A program made the translations under genes and the position numbers. Shown here piece by piece: positions 11,705 through 22,630 of a stretch of DNA of 40,184 bases. The stretch's first letter is position 1. Every line of letters starts with the position of its first letter. Under the pieces are notes generated by a model that worked only from the letters and a program-made list of their open reading frames with translations, ran no database searches and was not told where the DNA came from. Source of the stretch: Acanthamoeba lenticulata (Eukaryota > Discosea > Longamoebia > Acanthamoebidae); contig NAVB01000518.1 in the NCBI GenBank assembly GCA_002179805.1, forward strand, positions 1 through 40,184, read 5' to 3'.

Positions 11705-11999
11705 TCTTGTGATCCAGATTGCCCTCTCTCGTTCTTCTTGTTTACCGGTTTCTTATCGCGAATCTTAGCCGGCACAAACGCCTAGGTGTTGGGCCACTGT
11801 GCTCAGATTTCGGTCGATCAACCACCAACGACCACGTCGAACGTGAAAAATCCCAGATTTTGTGTTTGCTTGTCGTCTTGTCGTCGAGTTCTCTCTTGTC
11901 TCGCTTTTCTCAGTCATTTCCCGTTCTCACTTTGCTGGCGTCAGCAATCCCACAAGAACTCGACATTTCACTCTCCCAATTGAACGAGCCCCCAACGAT

Positions 12000-12541
12000 A
12001 TGTCGAAGAAGGGAGGAGCTAAGAAGCCTGCCAGTGGAGGCGGTGGTGGTGGTGGTGGTGGTGACGAAAAGCTCAAGCCAGCCTCGCAGGTCAAGTGCAG
12101 GCACATCCTCTGCGAAAAGCAGTCCAAGATCCTCGAAGCCAAGACTCGCATCGAGAATGGCGAGGACTTTGCTACCGTAAGCACGCTTTGCCTTCTCCGC
12201 ACCACATCGTAAATCGGCTCAATTTACGACGTCAGCATTAATAGACTGGTATTACCGTGCAGGTTGCCCGAGAGATGTCTGAGGACAAGGCACGACAGGG
12301 CGGTGACTTGGGCTGGTTCCCTCGCGGCCGCATGGTGTACGTAGTAGTGCTTTCTGCAGGGTGCCAGATCTGTGAAAAGACACATCCTCACAACGAATGC
12401 CAACGTTTTGTTTTGGGCCTGTCGTGGTGCAGAGGCGATTTCGAGAAGGTGGCCTTCTCTCTCAAGAAGGGCGAAATGAGTGCCCCTGTCAAGACTGCGC
12501 ACGGATATCACCTCATCAAGTGCGAAGACCGCAAGGCCTAG
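12000..12541 (+). CDS. parvulin-type peptidyl-prolyl isomerase, Pin4/Par14 class
   Basis: Exons 12000-12176, 12263-12336 and 12433-12541 give 119 residues. A basic, Gly-rich N-terminus is followed by VKCRHILCEK, SEDKARQGGDLGWF.RG.MVG.F, AFSLKKGEMSAPV and a final GYHLIK motif. This is the order of human PIN4/Par14, a small parvulin without a WW domain that catalyses prolyl cis-trans isomerisation in ribosome biogenesis and chromatin. All introns are GT-AG with consistent phases (0 and 2). The gene is divergent from the giant gene at 11704, with 295 bp between them. An AATAAATAAATAAA run at about 12600-12612 is the likely poly(A) signal. Confidence 0.92.
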
Positions 12542-12675
12542 GGCACCGAGCACAGCACGTGCAGCTCTCTCGTATGGAGCAACAGAGGAAATACCGAACT
12601 AATAAATAAATAAAAGCATCAACAACAAAGGCCTCCCAACAAGAAGAAGAAGAGGAAGTCACTTTACAGGGCTTC

Positions 12676-15600
12676 ATGGTGCACGTTCAACCCAACCCTT
12701 GTTCTAATGGGCTTATTTTCTATGGACACTTCAACAACTCAACGAACGCCGATTTGGGAGCACTGTGCGGAGGGGGGGGGCGCTCTCTGCGGGTTGACCT
12801 TATGACGTCATGCTGGTGGTGTGCAGGACGCAGAGAGGACGGTGGTGGTGACATGGAACGGGGCTGCTGCCCCGGCGTCGTCCTCGTCCTCGTCGTCTTC
12901 GCTGACGCAAGCCCAACTTGCCGCCTTCTTCCACGTTTGTGGCCCGATCACCGCCATTGCCTGCTCTCCGTGCGAGTCCTCCTCCTCCTCCTCCTCCTCA
13001 ACTCTCCTCTCCATGCACACTTCAGCTCATTCTCCTTCTTGTTCTTCTTCTGCAGGCACGAGCCCAAGGCGGGCATCTGCTTTGAGCAGAGGAGCGCCGC
13101 CCGGACGGCGCGCCAGCTCGACGGCGGAATCGTCGGCTACGTGCCCGTCCGCGTCGCCGCCTTCCAGGCCGCGCAGCACCCAGAACTCGGCCTCGCCCTC
13201 CAGTCGGCGCTGACCGACCCGGCCTACCGCGTGCCTACTGCGTCTTCTTCTTCTTCATCATCATCGTCTCCTCCTGCGTCTTCGTCTCGGTCTCCAAAAT
13301 CGTCTCCTTCGACCTCTTCTACTTCTTCGCCGTCTTCCGTGGCCGCCGACAACCACCAGGCCAAGTCCAGTAGCCCGAAGCGCGCTTGGGCGATCCGCAG
13401 CGAGGTGAGCGAGTCCGACTTCCCATGCGGCGTCCACGTCGCCGGCCTATCGGAGCAGCACTGTTCGCCCGCCGAGCTCCACGAGCTCTTTCAGCTGTGC
13501 GGCCATCTCGAGGACATCGCCCTCTTCAGGTGCCGTGAAGCCTTCTTGATGCGTTCTTCGCATTCTTTTTGATTTTCATTCACCAAAATTCGGTGGAATG
13601 CAAAACAGGCCGCGTGACCGAGCCGCCAAGGCCGAGGCGGTGCTCCTGTTCGAGACCGAGATGGCCGCCAAGATGGCCCTCTCGCTCAGCGGCGCGGTCG
13701 TGGCGGGCGCGGTGATCCGGGTGGCCGGCCTCACGCCCGCCGTGGTCGACCACCTCGCACAGGAGGACGAGTGGCGCCTGGCGGACGTGGCCAGCTGGGA
13801 GCATCGACGCCGAGCCCGACCGTCCAACGGCGGCTCAGGCGCGAGCGCGGTCGTCGTGCCGCCTCTGGAGCTGCCGCCTGTGCCCAAGCGGCCGTCGATC
13901 GTCGTGGACGCTCATCAGCCCAGCGATCGCGACGATGACGACGATGAAGATGAAGTCGAAGTCGAAGAGGAGCGCTCGGATATCGACGACTTTAGCCCGC
14001 GGCCGCACGGGCTCCTCAGCCCGCGCCAGATTCCTGTCCACGTACGCCAGCGCGTCTGTGTTGTGTTTTTTTGTTTTTTGTTTTTTGTTTTGCGTCGACT
14101 GTGGGGCTGACCGTGCCACGTCATGCCACGTCATGCGAGACAGTTTGATGTGGAGCGCGCGATGCTGCTGCACGAGGGCCGTGGTGCGCTGTTCAACCTG
14201 CGCGACATTGCCACCGTCTACGTCTCGCCCGACCGGTGCGGCCACCATGCCCACGACGCAGAACATGCTGATGTTGTTCGTTGACGATTTTCTCGTTGTC
14301 GTGCATGCTGGGCAGGTTCCTGCGCAAGGGGCGGATCTACAGGAGCGCGGCGTGGGCGCGCTACTCGAAGCTTCTCGCGGAGGACTTCCGCGCCGGGTCC
14401 GCGTTTGTGCGGAAGGAGCTTGGCATCAAGACCATCGTGGACCTCCGTTCGGCCGAAGAGAAGAGGTGCCTCTCTTCATCTTTTTATTTCTTAATTCATT
14501 TTGTTTATTTGTTAATTCTGGAATAATTTTGGCAAACAACAGCTTGGATCCGTGGTACCCCGAGTTTGAGATCTTCTACAAGACGGCCCAGTCGTCCGCG
14601 GTGCCGCGCACAGAGGCCACCATGAACGAGCTGCGGCGGCTGCCGGTCAACCTGGTCTCGCGCAACCTCAAAGTGCAGCTGTTTGCCTCGTCTTCGACCA
14701 GCATCAAGTGGAAGATGTTCAGGACGGCCTTTTCCACGTCATCCTCTTCGTCGTCCTCGACGTTGGCGCCGTCGCCGCCGTCGCCGTCACGGAAGAAGGC
14801 CAGGATGTTCATGGGCCTCAACTTCTACGACCTCCAGAGCGTGCAGATCCCGGGCACGAAGCGGAACCTGAACATCAACATCGAGGCCGCGGCCCAGGCG
14901 TTCCTGACGGACGTGATCACGCCCATGGGCCTCGAGGGCTTCACCCGCCTGTTCGTCCTCCACGCCAAGGACGAGCTGGCCGCGGCCCTGCGGGCATGCG
15001 CCGACCCGCGCAACTGGCCCGTGCTCGTGCACTGTACGTCGGGCAAGGACCGCACGGGCCTCGTCGTGGCGCTCCTCATGACCGTGTGCGGCGTCGACCG
15101 CACCGAGGTGGTCGAAAACTACCACCTTTCCGAGCGCTTCCTCGACCCCATCGCCTTTGAGATTCGCGAGGAGAACGGCCGCAAAGGTACGCCAAACACG
15201 TGGCCTGATCTCGCTGGCTTGGCATTTTTATTCTTTGCTCATGTGGCGGGAAAAAAAAACAAAAAACAAAAAACAACCAAAACAAAACGGCTACACGACA
15301 ATGACCAGGACTGGGCGAGTCGTTCGATGGGACGCCGCGGGTGCTGATCCGCAACATCCTCGAGTTTATTGACGCCAAGTGGGGCAGCGTGCCCGACTAC
15401 CTCCACAACGCGTGCAACTTCACGTACGACGAGCAAACGCGGCTACGCAAGAACCTCCTGCGCCGCCACATCCTCTCGGCCATCCGCTCGCCCCAGTCGG
15501 CCTCCCCCACCTCCTCTTGGTCCTCTTCGCCCTCTTCATCCGCATCTTCATGGTCTTCTCCGTGGAGCTCTTCAGCCTCGCCCATGGCCTCGTCCACAGT

Positions 15601-16528
15601 GCCGCCCGTCCCGCACAGGCCGCAGCCGCCTCCGAGCTCCTCCTACGCGCCGCTCTTGCCGCTCGACATCGCGTCCTCCACAGCGGCCGCTTCATCGACA
15701 ACGATGCTGCCAGTGGCGGCCCTGCCGCCTGTGCCGCCGCGGCCGTGGCAGAGCATGGGCAACCTCATGCCTGGCCCGCATGCTGGCGTGCCCACCAGCA
15801 GCGGCCCTGGCGTGGCGCCGCCGCCACTTCCGGCGCGCCCCCATGCAGGATCGTTCACGACGATGCCCTCTTCTTCTTCTTCTTCTTCTTCGTCATCGTC
15901 GTCGTCGTCATCTTCTTCATCGTCGCCAGTTCAGGCGCCCCCGCCGCTGCCCATCCGGCCTCACCAACAGCCAAAGGTGGAAGCTGACGTCACCAAAAAC
16001 GAAAACGACGACAAAAGCGAAAGCGAAAACGAAAACGAAAGCGAAAGAGAAGAGGAACTCGCGGCAAAGGAGAAGAAGGAAGAGGAAGACAAGAGCAGGC
16101 ACGACGGCAAAGTTGCTGATGATGTCAAAGCTGAAAAAGTGGAGAAAAAAGAGGAGGAAGAGAAGCAGCAACAGGAGGTTGAAGTTACGGAAGTAGAGGA
16201 AGAGGAGGAAGAAGAGGAGATGGACGAGGAGACAAAGAACCGGGCGGTACTCGTGACGGGTCTCCCACCCTTCATGAAGACATCCGACGTGGCCCACTTC
16301 TTCGTCTTCTCCGGCCGCATCGAACGCCTCCGCCACCAAGCGTACCGCCTCCTTCAAGACCATTTGTTTGTGTTTATATTTTTATTTATTTATTTATTTT
16401 TGTTGCGGTGCAGAGCCGAGGGAAGCGCGACGGTCATCTACGCAACGGCGACATCGCGGCAGACGGCACTGATGCTGGATCAGGCCATCGTTGGCGGCCG
16501 TCCCGTCCGCGTGACGCCAGTCCCATGA
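12676..16528 (+). CDS. RRM-RRM-tyrosine phosphatase (Y_phosphatase3)-RRM fusion
   Basis: Exons after the first: 12827-12969, 13056-13529, 13609-14041, 14144-14235, 14316-14465, 14543-15186, 15309-16341, 16414-16528; all phases fit and give 1027 residues. The first exon is uncertain: ATG 12676 spliced after 1 or 3 codons is one option. RRM1 spans about 1-115 (RTVVVTWNG, KAGICFE), and RRM2 follows at about 165-255 (CGVHVAGL, EAVLLFET). The phosphatase (from about 350) shows LFNLRDIA, GRIYRSAAW, LGIKTIVDLRS and the CX5R loop HCTSGKDRTG near residue 593, the pattern of protein-tyrosine or lipid phosphatases of the Y_phosphatase3 family. Next come Pro/Ser-rich and Glu/Lys-rich linkers, then RRM3 at about 955-1027 (AVLVTGLP, GSATVIYA). 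The RRMs are degenerate at aromatic RNP positions. The domain mix suggests a phosphatase recruited to RNA; that is inference. Confidence 0.75.
15871..15926 (+). repeat. TCT/TCG/TCA trinucleotide repeat encoding poly-Ser
   Basis: A run of serine codons (mostly TCT and TCG) encodes about 18 consecutive Ser residues in the linker between the phosphatase and RRM3. It is a likely site of length variation. Confidence 0.8.
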
Positions 16529-16544
16529 GCGAACCTTCAAGCGA

Positions 16545-16978
16545 TTAAATATACAAAAGTTTTATGGTTTTAGTAGATTTTGAGTCCTCGACGGAGGAGA
16601 ACGCCTTGGACAGGCGAGCGAGCTGAGACGCTGGGCAGAGCGGCGAACCGGCCACCTGGACGATGATGCTGAAGCCCTGGCTAGCGCCGGCCTGGAGCGC
16701 GATGTCGTTGATGGCCACGCTGAACGCGTTGCTCGAGCCCTGGCGGTTGAGCTCCCAGAACTGGTAGAGCTCCTGTTGCTGGTTGGCATTCACGGAGAAC
16801 TGGTGGCGGGCTGAATACTCAAGCTGCATCGATTCAGACAACGCTCTTATGAACTGATGTTCACGGCTAATGATACCAACAACCCAACTGTGGGGCTCAC
16901 TGTGGGCGCCTGCACAGCAAGCACGAGCCTGAAAGAAGAAGGCAGCGTCGACACATACCAGGAAGAGCAAACTGGCAT
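16545..16978 (-). pseudogene. CBM49-like remnant, related to cyst-wall lectin repeats
   Basis: The part 16823-16545 reads VNANQQQELYQFWELNRQ and then LQAGASQGFSI, which matches the C-terminal half of the second CBM49 of the gene at 33073-34424 (LNANAQQEIYQFWNIERQ, IQVGASQGAGY). The N-terminal half of the domain is missing. An acceptor-like GATGCAG precedes the homologous part, and a short upstream exon from ATG 16978 can be spliced in frame (donor GTATCA), but it encodes no clear signal peptide or CBM49 sequence. The stop is 16 bp from the stop of the convergent phosphatase gene. I favour a decayed or truncated copy. A tiny functional gene cannot be excluded. Confidence 0.45.
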
Positions 16979-17031
16979 AAAAAAATCAATCTTGCATAAT
17001 TCGTCATCCATCTTGTGGAACGAGCACGGAC

Positions 17032-17370
17032 ATGCAGCGCATCAATTCCCCCATGAGAAGACTCACGCTCCACACTGCGTGCCGATCAGCAGTCGGCAGA
17101 ACAGGCCAGCGATTGTTGGCCTCATCTTGCGCCTCCAAGGGGGGCTCGTCTTCGTCGAAGAGTAATGCGGAGAAATCGATCGAGGAACTACAGGCCGAGC
17201 TGGACCGGATCAACGAAGAGATCGCAACGTACCAGGCCCAGGAGGGAAAGGAGGACTCTGATGAGTATGAGTACAAAAACCCCAAGACTGGCGAGATTGG
17301 CGGTCCGCGGGGTCCTGAACCCACGCGCTACGGCGATTACCATTACGCTGGACGAGTGACCGACTTTTGA
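17032..17370 (+). CDS. SDHAF4: succinate dehydrogenase assembly factor 4, mitochondrial
   Basis: A single-exon gene of 112 residues. The C-terminus NPKTGEIGGPRGPEPTRYGD...GRV.DF is the SDHAF4 (DUF1674) signature. The family binds flavinylated SDHA and protects it until SDHB joins in complex II assembly. The first 35 residues are Arg/Ser/Thr-rich and lack acidic residues, as expected for a mitochondrial presequence. A short acidic coiled segment (EELQAELDRINEEI) precedes the motif. Confidence 0.93.
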   Translation: MQRINSPMRRLTLHTACRSAVGRTGQRLLASSCASKGGSSSSKSNAEKSIEELQAELDRINEEIATYQAQEGKEDSDEYEYKNPKTGEIGGPRGPEPTRYGDYHYAGRVTDF

Positions 17371-17527
17371 TGCTCAACTTCTTCAGCTGTAGATACTGGT
17401 TTTTTAAACATTTTAAAAATCAAACTCGATTTTTGAAATTTTTTTGAAAAGGGGAACAGAAAAGCTGGCTCGGAAGGAAAAACAAGGATAATTATCTATT
17501 ACGGCCGAGCAGAAGCGAGGAGGAAGC

Positions 17528-20408
17528 ATGGACCGAGAAGGAGGAGAGGCGGGGCGCCCGCGGGCCGCCTCTACGCCCGCCCACTCGCCGCACCAGCATC
17601 TTCTTCTGCCGCACCAGCCCAACGGCCGCTCAGGAAGCGTTGTGGGGACCCTCGCCGCCAGCAGCAGTAGTGGCAACGGCTGCAGCCGCCAGCAGGCTGC
17701 GCCTAGCACCAGCACGAGCAGCAGCAGCAGTTCGCTTCTGGTCCCCACCCTGCCGTCGTCCTTCTACGCCTACATCAAACGCAATATCCCCGCCACCTCT
17801 CTACGGTTCGTTTCAAACCAAATCCATCTTTCGTCTCTTTTCATTCAACTCCAGAATCTGCTCTGTTAATGAACAAAGTAGACTATTCCATCTGTCTCTA
17901 CATCTTTTTGCTGACCACTTTTTCAATGAATAAATAATATCAAAATAAAACGTGCGTGTTCAAACTGGCAGGGCGCGGGACTGGGGCGAGTTCACGGAGA
18001 GCGCGCTGGTGCAAGTGGTTGAGGGCCTCTCGCCTGCCACGGGCCCGCCCGCCCTCCTCCAGCTCTACGAACGGTTCTCTTCATTATCCACATCTCCTTT
18101 TCTTCTCCTTCTCCTTTGTTGTTGGCCTCACACGCGGTCATGATGGGTGATGGGCGGCGTGCAGGGACGTGAAGACCAACGAGGCGTCGAAGCTGATGTG
18201 GACGTGCCCGATCTCGCCCCAGAATCTGCGCGAGGTCCAGGACTCGTCCCGCTACTTCTCCCTCAAGCTCGCCTCCGACCTCAACTCGGGCGAAGGCACA
18301 CCTCCCGCCTTCTGTTTTTTTTACTTTTTTTTAATTGTTAAATTTAATCGCGAATATGTGCAATTATTCTGAAACATTTTCCAATTTTATTGCAAATCAT
18401 CAGAAATTTGTTTGGGGATTGCGTTCTACACGAAGGAAGACAGCACCGCCTTCGTCGCCAAGTTGTACGTTCTCACCTCGAGGAAGAGGAAAATGAAGGC
18501 GAGCTCGGCAAAGCTCACGACATTGAAAACCAACGACAACGCAGGTGGTCGGTGATCCAGAAGGTGAACGCCGTGAAGGAGCTGCGCAACGCCGAGGAGA
18601 TGCAGAAAAAGTTTGGCAAAATCGGGCGCACGGGTTCGACCATCGACGATGACGATTACGACGACGAAGAGAGTGCGTCCCCCGTTGCGAGGACTTGGCT
18701 GCGCGCGTGCCGTTTTGTTTGCGTGTGTGTGCGTGTGTGTGTGTGTGTGTGCGGAACTCACGCGCGCGTGTCATGCGGCAGGCATGTGGCTGAGCATGAG
18801 CGACGAGCTGGCGATCGAGGTGTTCAGAAAGCTGAGCTACCGCGACCTCTGCAACGTCGCCTGCACCTGCATCAAGTGGAACATCCTCTGCAATGACGAC
18901 CTCGTACGACACACACGCACATGACACATGACCCGCACACGCTCACATGACACACACGCGCACGACACGCACACGCGCGCGCGTGTGTTCTGTGCCGGGG
19001 CAGCTGTGGCGGGCGCTGTACGTGCGTGAGGGCTATCCGCCGCTGCCGGTGGAGAAGCGGCAGCTCCGGGCGGTGCCGGGCGCGCGGGCGCGGCAGTCCC
19101 TCATGCCCTCGTGGAAGTCCATCTTCGTCACCGAGTGGAAGCGCGCCCACCTCCTCGACAAAGTACCCATGAAGCTTCATTCTTCACATTCCAGCCTACC
19201 ATTTTACGTATTTATCTTTCTTTTTAAAACAAAAAAAAAACAAATTTCAAGGGAGATGAGCCGGTGGAGATCAAGAGCCAATGGCTGGACGGCGATTTGA
19301 GCATAAAGCTCGTGGCCGTGGGCGACGACTGCAACCGCCTCAAGACGAAGCTGCTCTTCACCTACACCGACCGATATCCTGTCGACTACACTCCAACCGT
19401 CTTTGAAAACCACGTCGGTGCGTGTCTCGCCCCCTCATGAGGTGTGTGTGTGCTGATGGCACGACACGACACGACACGACACACGCGCAGTGACGCGAAA
19501 AATTGGCGATTTTACGGTTGACCTCAACCTCTGGGTACGCGCCTCCCTTTTGCCCTTTGCACGACGCACACGACACATGCACACGAGCCACGACGCGAGC
19601 TGAGTTGCATGAACGTGCACACGCGCAGGACACGGCGGGATCGGGCGACTACGACCGATTACGGTACGCACGCGCGCTGCTCCTCCCCTCAATAATTAAA
19701 TAATTAAATAATTAAATACTTTAAAATTCTAAATAATAAATAATGGAAAAACTCACGGCTGTGGGAGGGGAACAGACCGCTGTACTACGGGGAGACGGAC
19801 GTGTTCATCGTGCTCTATTCGGTCATCAACCGGACGTCGTTCCTCAACGTCTCCGCCAAGGTTCATCTCCCTCTTCATCTTTGCCTCTTCTCCTTCTCTT
19901 TTTCCATCTCACGTCCCCTCTCCCCCAATCGCGCGCGTGTGTGTCGTGCGCCGCGTTGCGCGTTGGCGTGCACAGTGGGTGCCGGAGATCACGCGATTTT
20001 GCCCGGGCGTGCCGATCATTTTGGTGGCGGGCGACGTCCACCTGCGAGCCGACACGCCCACCCTCCAGAAGCTCACGGCCAAGGGCGACTCGATCATCAC
20101 CCAAGAAGAGGTTCGTCACTCTTTTTTAAAAATAAATAAATAAATAAAAATATTTTTCTATTTTATTGCTTACGATAAGTTTTATTTATTTATGACTTAA
20201 AACGTCGTCTGTGTTGCAGGGGGAGGAGCTTGCGGCGGTGCTGCGCGAGCGGGGCTTTCCGTGTTGGCAGACGGTCGAGTGCTCGGCGCTGAAGAATTGG
20301 CACGTCCGGAACGTGTTTGACTGCGCCGTGCGGGCGGTCATCCTCGAGAAGCGCGCCAAACGCAAGCGCACCAAGCGCAAGCGCGAGAAGTCGTGTCTGC
20401 TCAGCTGA
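17528..20408 (+). CDS. NECAP-like PHear/F-box/atypical Rho GTPase fusion (544 aa model)
   Basis: Thirteen exons: 17528-17805, 17972-18073, 18165-18295, 18404-18464, 18545-18672, 18782-18903, 19004-19162, 19252-19417, 19491-19534, 19629-19663, 19776-19860, 19976-20110, 20220-20408; all phases agree (545 codons). After a Ser/Gln-rich start, residues about 80-215 match the NECAP PHear fold (ARDW, EVQDSSRYFSLKL, LGIAFYTKEDSTAFVAKL), known from clathrin-adaptor cofactors. An F-box follows at about 234-275 (SDELAIEVFRKLSYRDLCNVACTC), expected to bind Skp1. Residues about 344-544 are a Rho-family GTPase (YTPTVFENH, LWDTAG, ECSAL) with a polybasic tail and CAAX box CLLS. The P-loop lacks its second Gly, the Gln61 position is Ser, and TKxD is lost. 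Intron 18296-18403 is GC-AG. The layout recalls RhoBTB proteins, Rho-like Cullin-3 adaptors, with an F-box in place of BTB. Confidence 0.78.
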
Positions 20409-20816
20409 AAATCATACATATTTATAAACCGCTGCCTCGCGGTCGCGGTAAGCATGGAGCTGGGCCAATGACGCCATTGGCCGCGTGAAACGACGCTGTT
20501 GCACACCACGGCGTCCTCTTGGCAGTAGCCCCCACGCGCAGCCGATGAGGAAACGCAACGTTGAAGCCAGCCGGTCACCAACCCGCAAGCGCTCCTGTCG
20601 CATTCGGCCGCTGGGCGAAAGAGTGGTGGCAAGAGTGGCCGCACAGCGCCGACGCCTTGTTGGTCCAAGCTTGCAAGCATTGGCGCAACCCAGTCACGCG
20701 ATGATTCGGAGTGTGCTAGCACCATCCCCTTTCCAGACCTGGACGCACTTGATGCCCTTACTTGCGCCCCTCTTGCGAGACTGGCGTCGTCCGGATGCAA
20801 CACTACTTCCCTTGAG
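20409..20816. other. intergenic region between two convergent gene ends
   Basis: The stops of the F-box/Rho gene (20408) and the two-TM gene (20817, minus) face each other. Long open frames cross this stretch on both strands, but none shows a family motif or splice logic. I see no gene here. Confidence 0.5.
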
Positions 20817-22377
20817 TCAACTTTCTCCGCTTTTATTTGGGTTGAGCTCATCCTGCCTTCTGGCACAGCACCAGCAGCCTCGACGCCAGGCCTGGCGGGC
20901 CTTGACGTAGGCCAACATCGCGATCTCGTGCAAATAACACGCAAAGGTCGCCGCGCCGCCCACCGTGCCTGCGATGTGTGTGTCGCCATCCAGCCACCAC
21001 ATCAGACGGCTTGTCTCGTGTGTGTGTGTGTGTGTGAGCGAGCACGACTGGGTCTTGTGCGTACAGATAAGCGACAGCCAATCAAAATCAACGACCTGCT
21101 GGGCCTGTTTGACCGCAAACGTCGAGTAGGAGAACGCAAGCCGCACCACGGCGTCCTTCTCGAGCGGCTTACCCTCTGTTGTGATCACGCCCGACCGGAA
21201 CGAGAATGCGTCAACATCATCATTGCCGCGGTAATGCGTAAGAAATGAAGAGGAGGATGATCTCTCGCACTCCTGTTGGTGGCAGACGAGACCGAGGCCG
21301 CGAAGGAGATCTTCCTCGGGCGGCCGTCGAGATAGACCATCTCCGACTGGCTCAGGGCGGCCCAGTTCACCACCTGCGGCGTCACCACAAAGACCGTCGG
21401 CTGGTCCACCTGTGACGTTCGAGTCCCACGGACGGGGTGGTTAGATATCTATCCGGGCCACAACAGCAAAGAAGCCAAACCCAAGGCCGCAAGGCACCTG
21501 CGCGCTGCTGGGCGTGGGCGGCGAGGCGTTGGTGTTGGCGGGGTAGAGCGCGACGGCAAAGGGCGGGCGCCCGCGCCGGAAGCGTTCCGGGCGGATCTCC
21601 ACCTCGGCGGCCATGAAGTCGTGCCGCGTGGGGACGGCCACGGCCACACCGCTGGCATTGCCGTTGAACTCGACGCACCACCGCCCTGCAAACGGGCCCG
21701 CGGCCAGCTGATGATTTCCCCCTTGTGCTGTCAATTCGCGACACAGACACTCCGCGCGCGTGCGCGTCTTGGGCGGGCGTGCCTTGATCGCCCGGGCCAT
21801 GCAGTCAATCCCGCTGTCGAACGTTCCGTTGTGGACTCGACACGTGAAGCCGCGCAGACTGTACACGACCGACCACGGTGAGGACAACGATGGCGTCAGC
21901 TGAGGGACTCGAAGGGGCAGGTGTCAACTCGGGGTGGCGGTGCGGTACTAGTCGTTGTCGCCTTGGAAGACCGGGCACACGAGGACCGCAGGAAAGTCCA
22001 GCTGGCTGCCGAACCGCACGCCGGCCGACCTGCGCCCGCGCGCACAACAGATAAGCGTGCCCGCAAAGAACGAAAAAAGATAACGAAAATGAAAACGAAA
22101 AGGTCCGCGGACCAGCCCGGGTTGCTGTAGGACTCGTAGCAGTGGTAGGACTGATAGGCTGTGTAGGCCAGCACGCTCGCCAGAGCCACCACCCACAGCG
22201 CCTGCGAGCGCGGTGCTGTTTGAGCCCTTTGGGGGGGGGGGAGAGAGGTCGCTGCGGGCGCCCACCTACCTTGCTGACGCGGCTGGCCTGTTGCTGGTCG
22301 GCGGTGGTTTGGGTGATGAAGGCCACATCCCCCACGGCGTACCCCACCGTCCACATCCATAGCTTGCCGGCGTACAT
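20817..22377 (-). CDS. two-TM membrane protein with a DEG/ENaC-like post-TM1 motif
   Basis: Exons (minus): 22377-22270, 22201-22113, 22029-21972, 21899-21498, 21409-21271, 21175-21065, 20968-20817; phases agree and give 352 residues. A hydrophobic segment (ALWVVALASVLAYTAY) near residue 40 is followed by SQLDFPAVLVCP, close to the FPAVT.C motif that follows TM1 in DEG/ENaC/ASIC channels. A Cys-containing, probably extracellular region comes next. The second membrane segment (WLSLICTVGGAATFACYL...) has a GG like the GG before TM2 of those channels. The tail is basic and Cys-rich. Assignment to the superfamily is tentative because the extracellular core is not recognised. Residues encoded by 21782-21708 may be a 75-nt GC-AG intron (AAG|GCACGC...CATCAG), which would shorten the protein to 327. 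Confidence 0.55.
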
Positions 22378-22630
22378 GTACAGAGATGACCTTCCCCCTC
22401 TTCCTCCTCTTCCTCTTTCTCTTGGTTTGGAAAACTTCTCCTCCCTTCTTTATGAATTGGTATGTGTGCAACGGACCAACCACAGCGTGCCACGCCTGGC
22501 CCCCCACGTGCCCGCACCCACGCCTTTTCCACCCAAACGTCCAACCAAGAAGTGTGAAGTGCACTCTGCTCTTGTTGTTGCGTCCTCTTTTCAACCCCCT
22601 TGCTGTTGTTGCACGACGTACTACACATGA

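Noticed and set aside
20186..20989. 267-codon minus-strand frame
   Set aside because: It runs across the end of the two-TM gene, the intergenic gap and the antisense of the Rho exon, with no motif.
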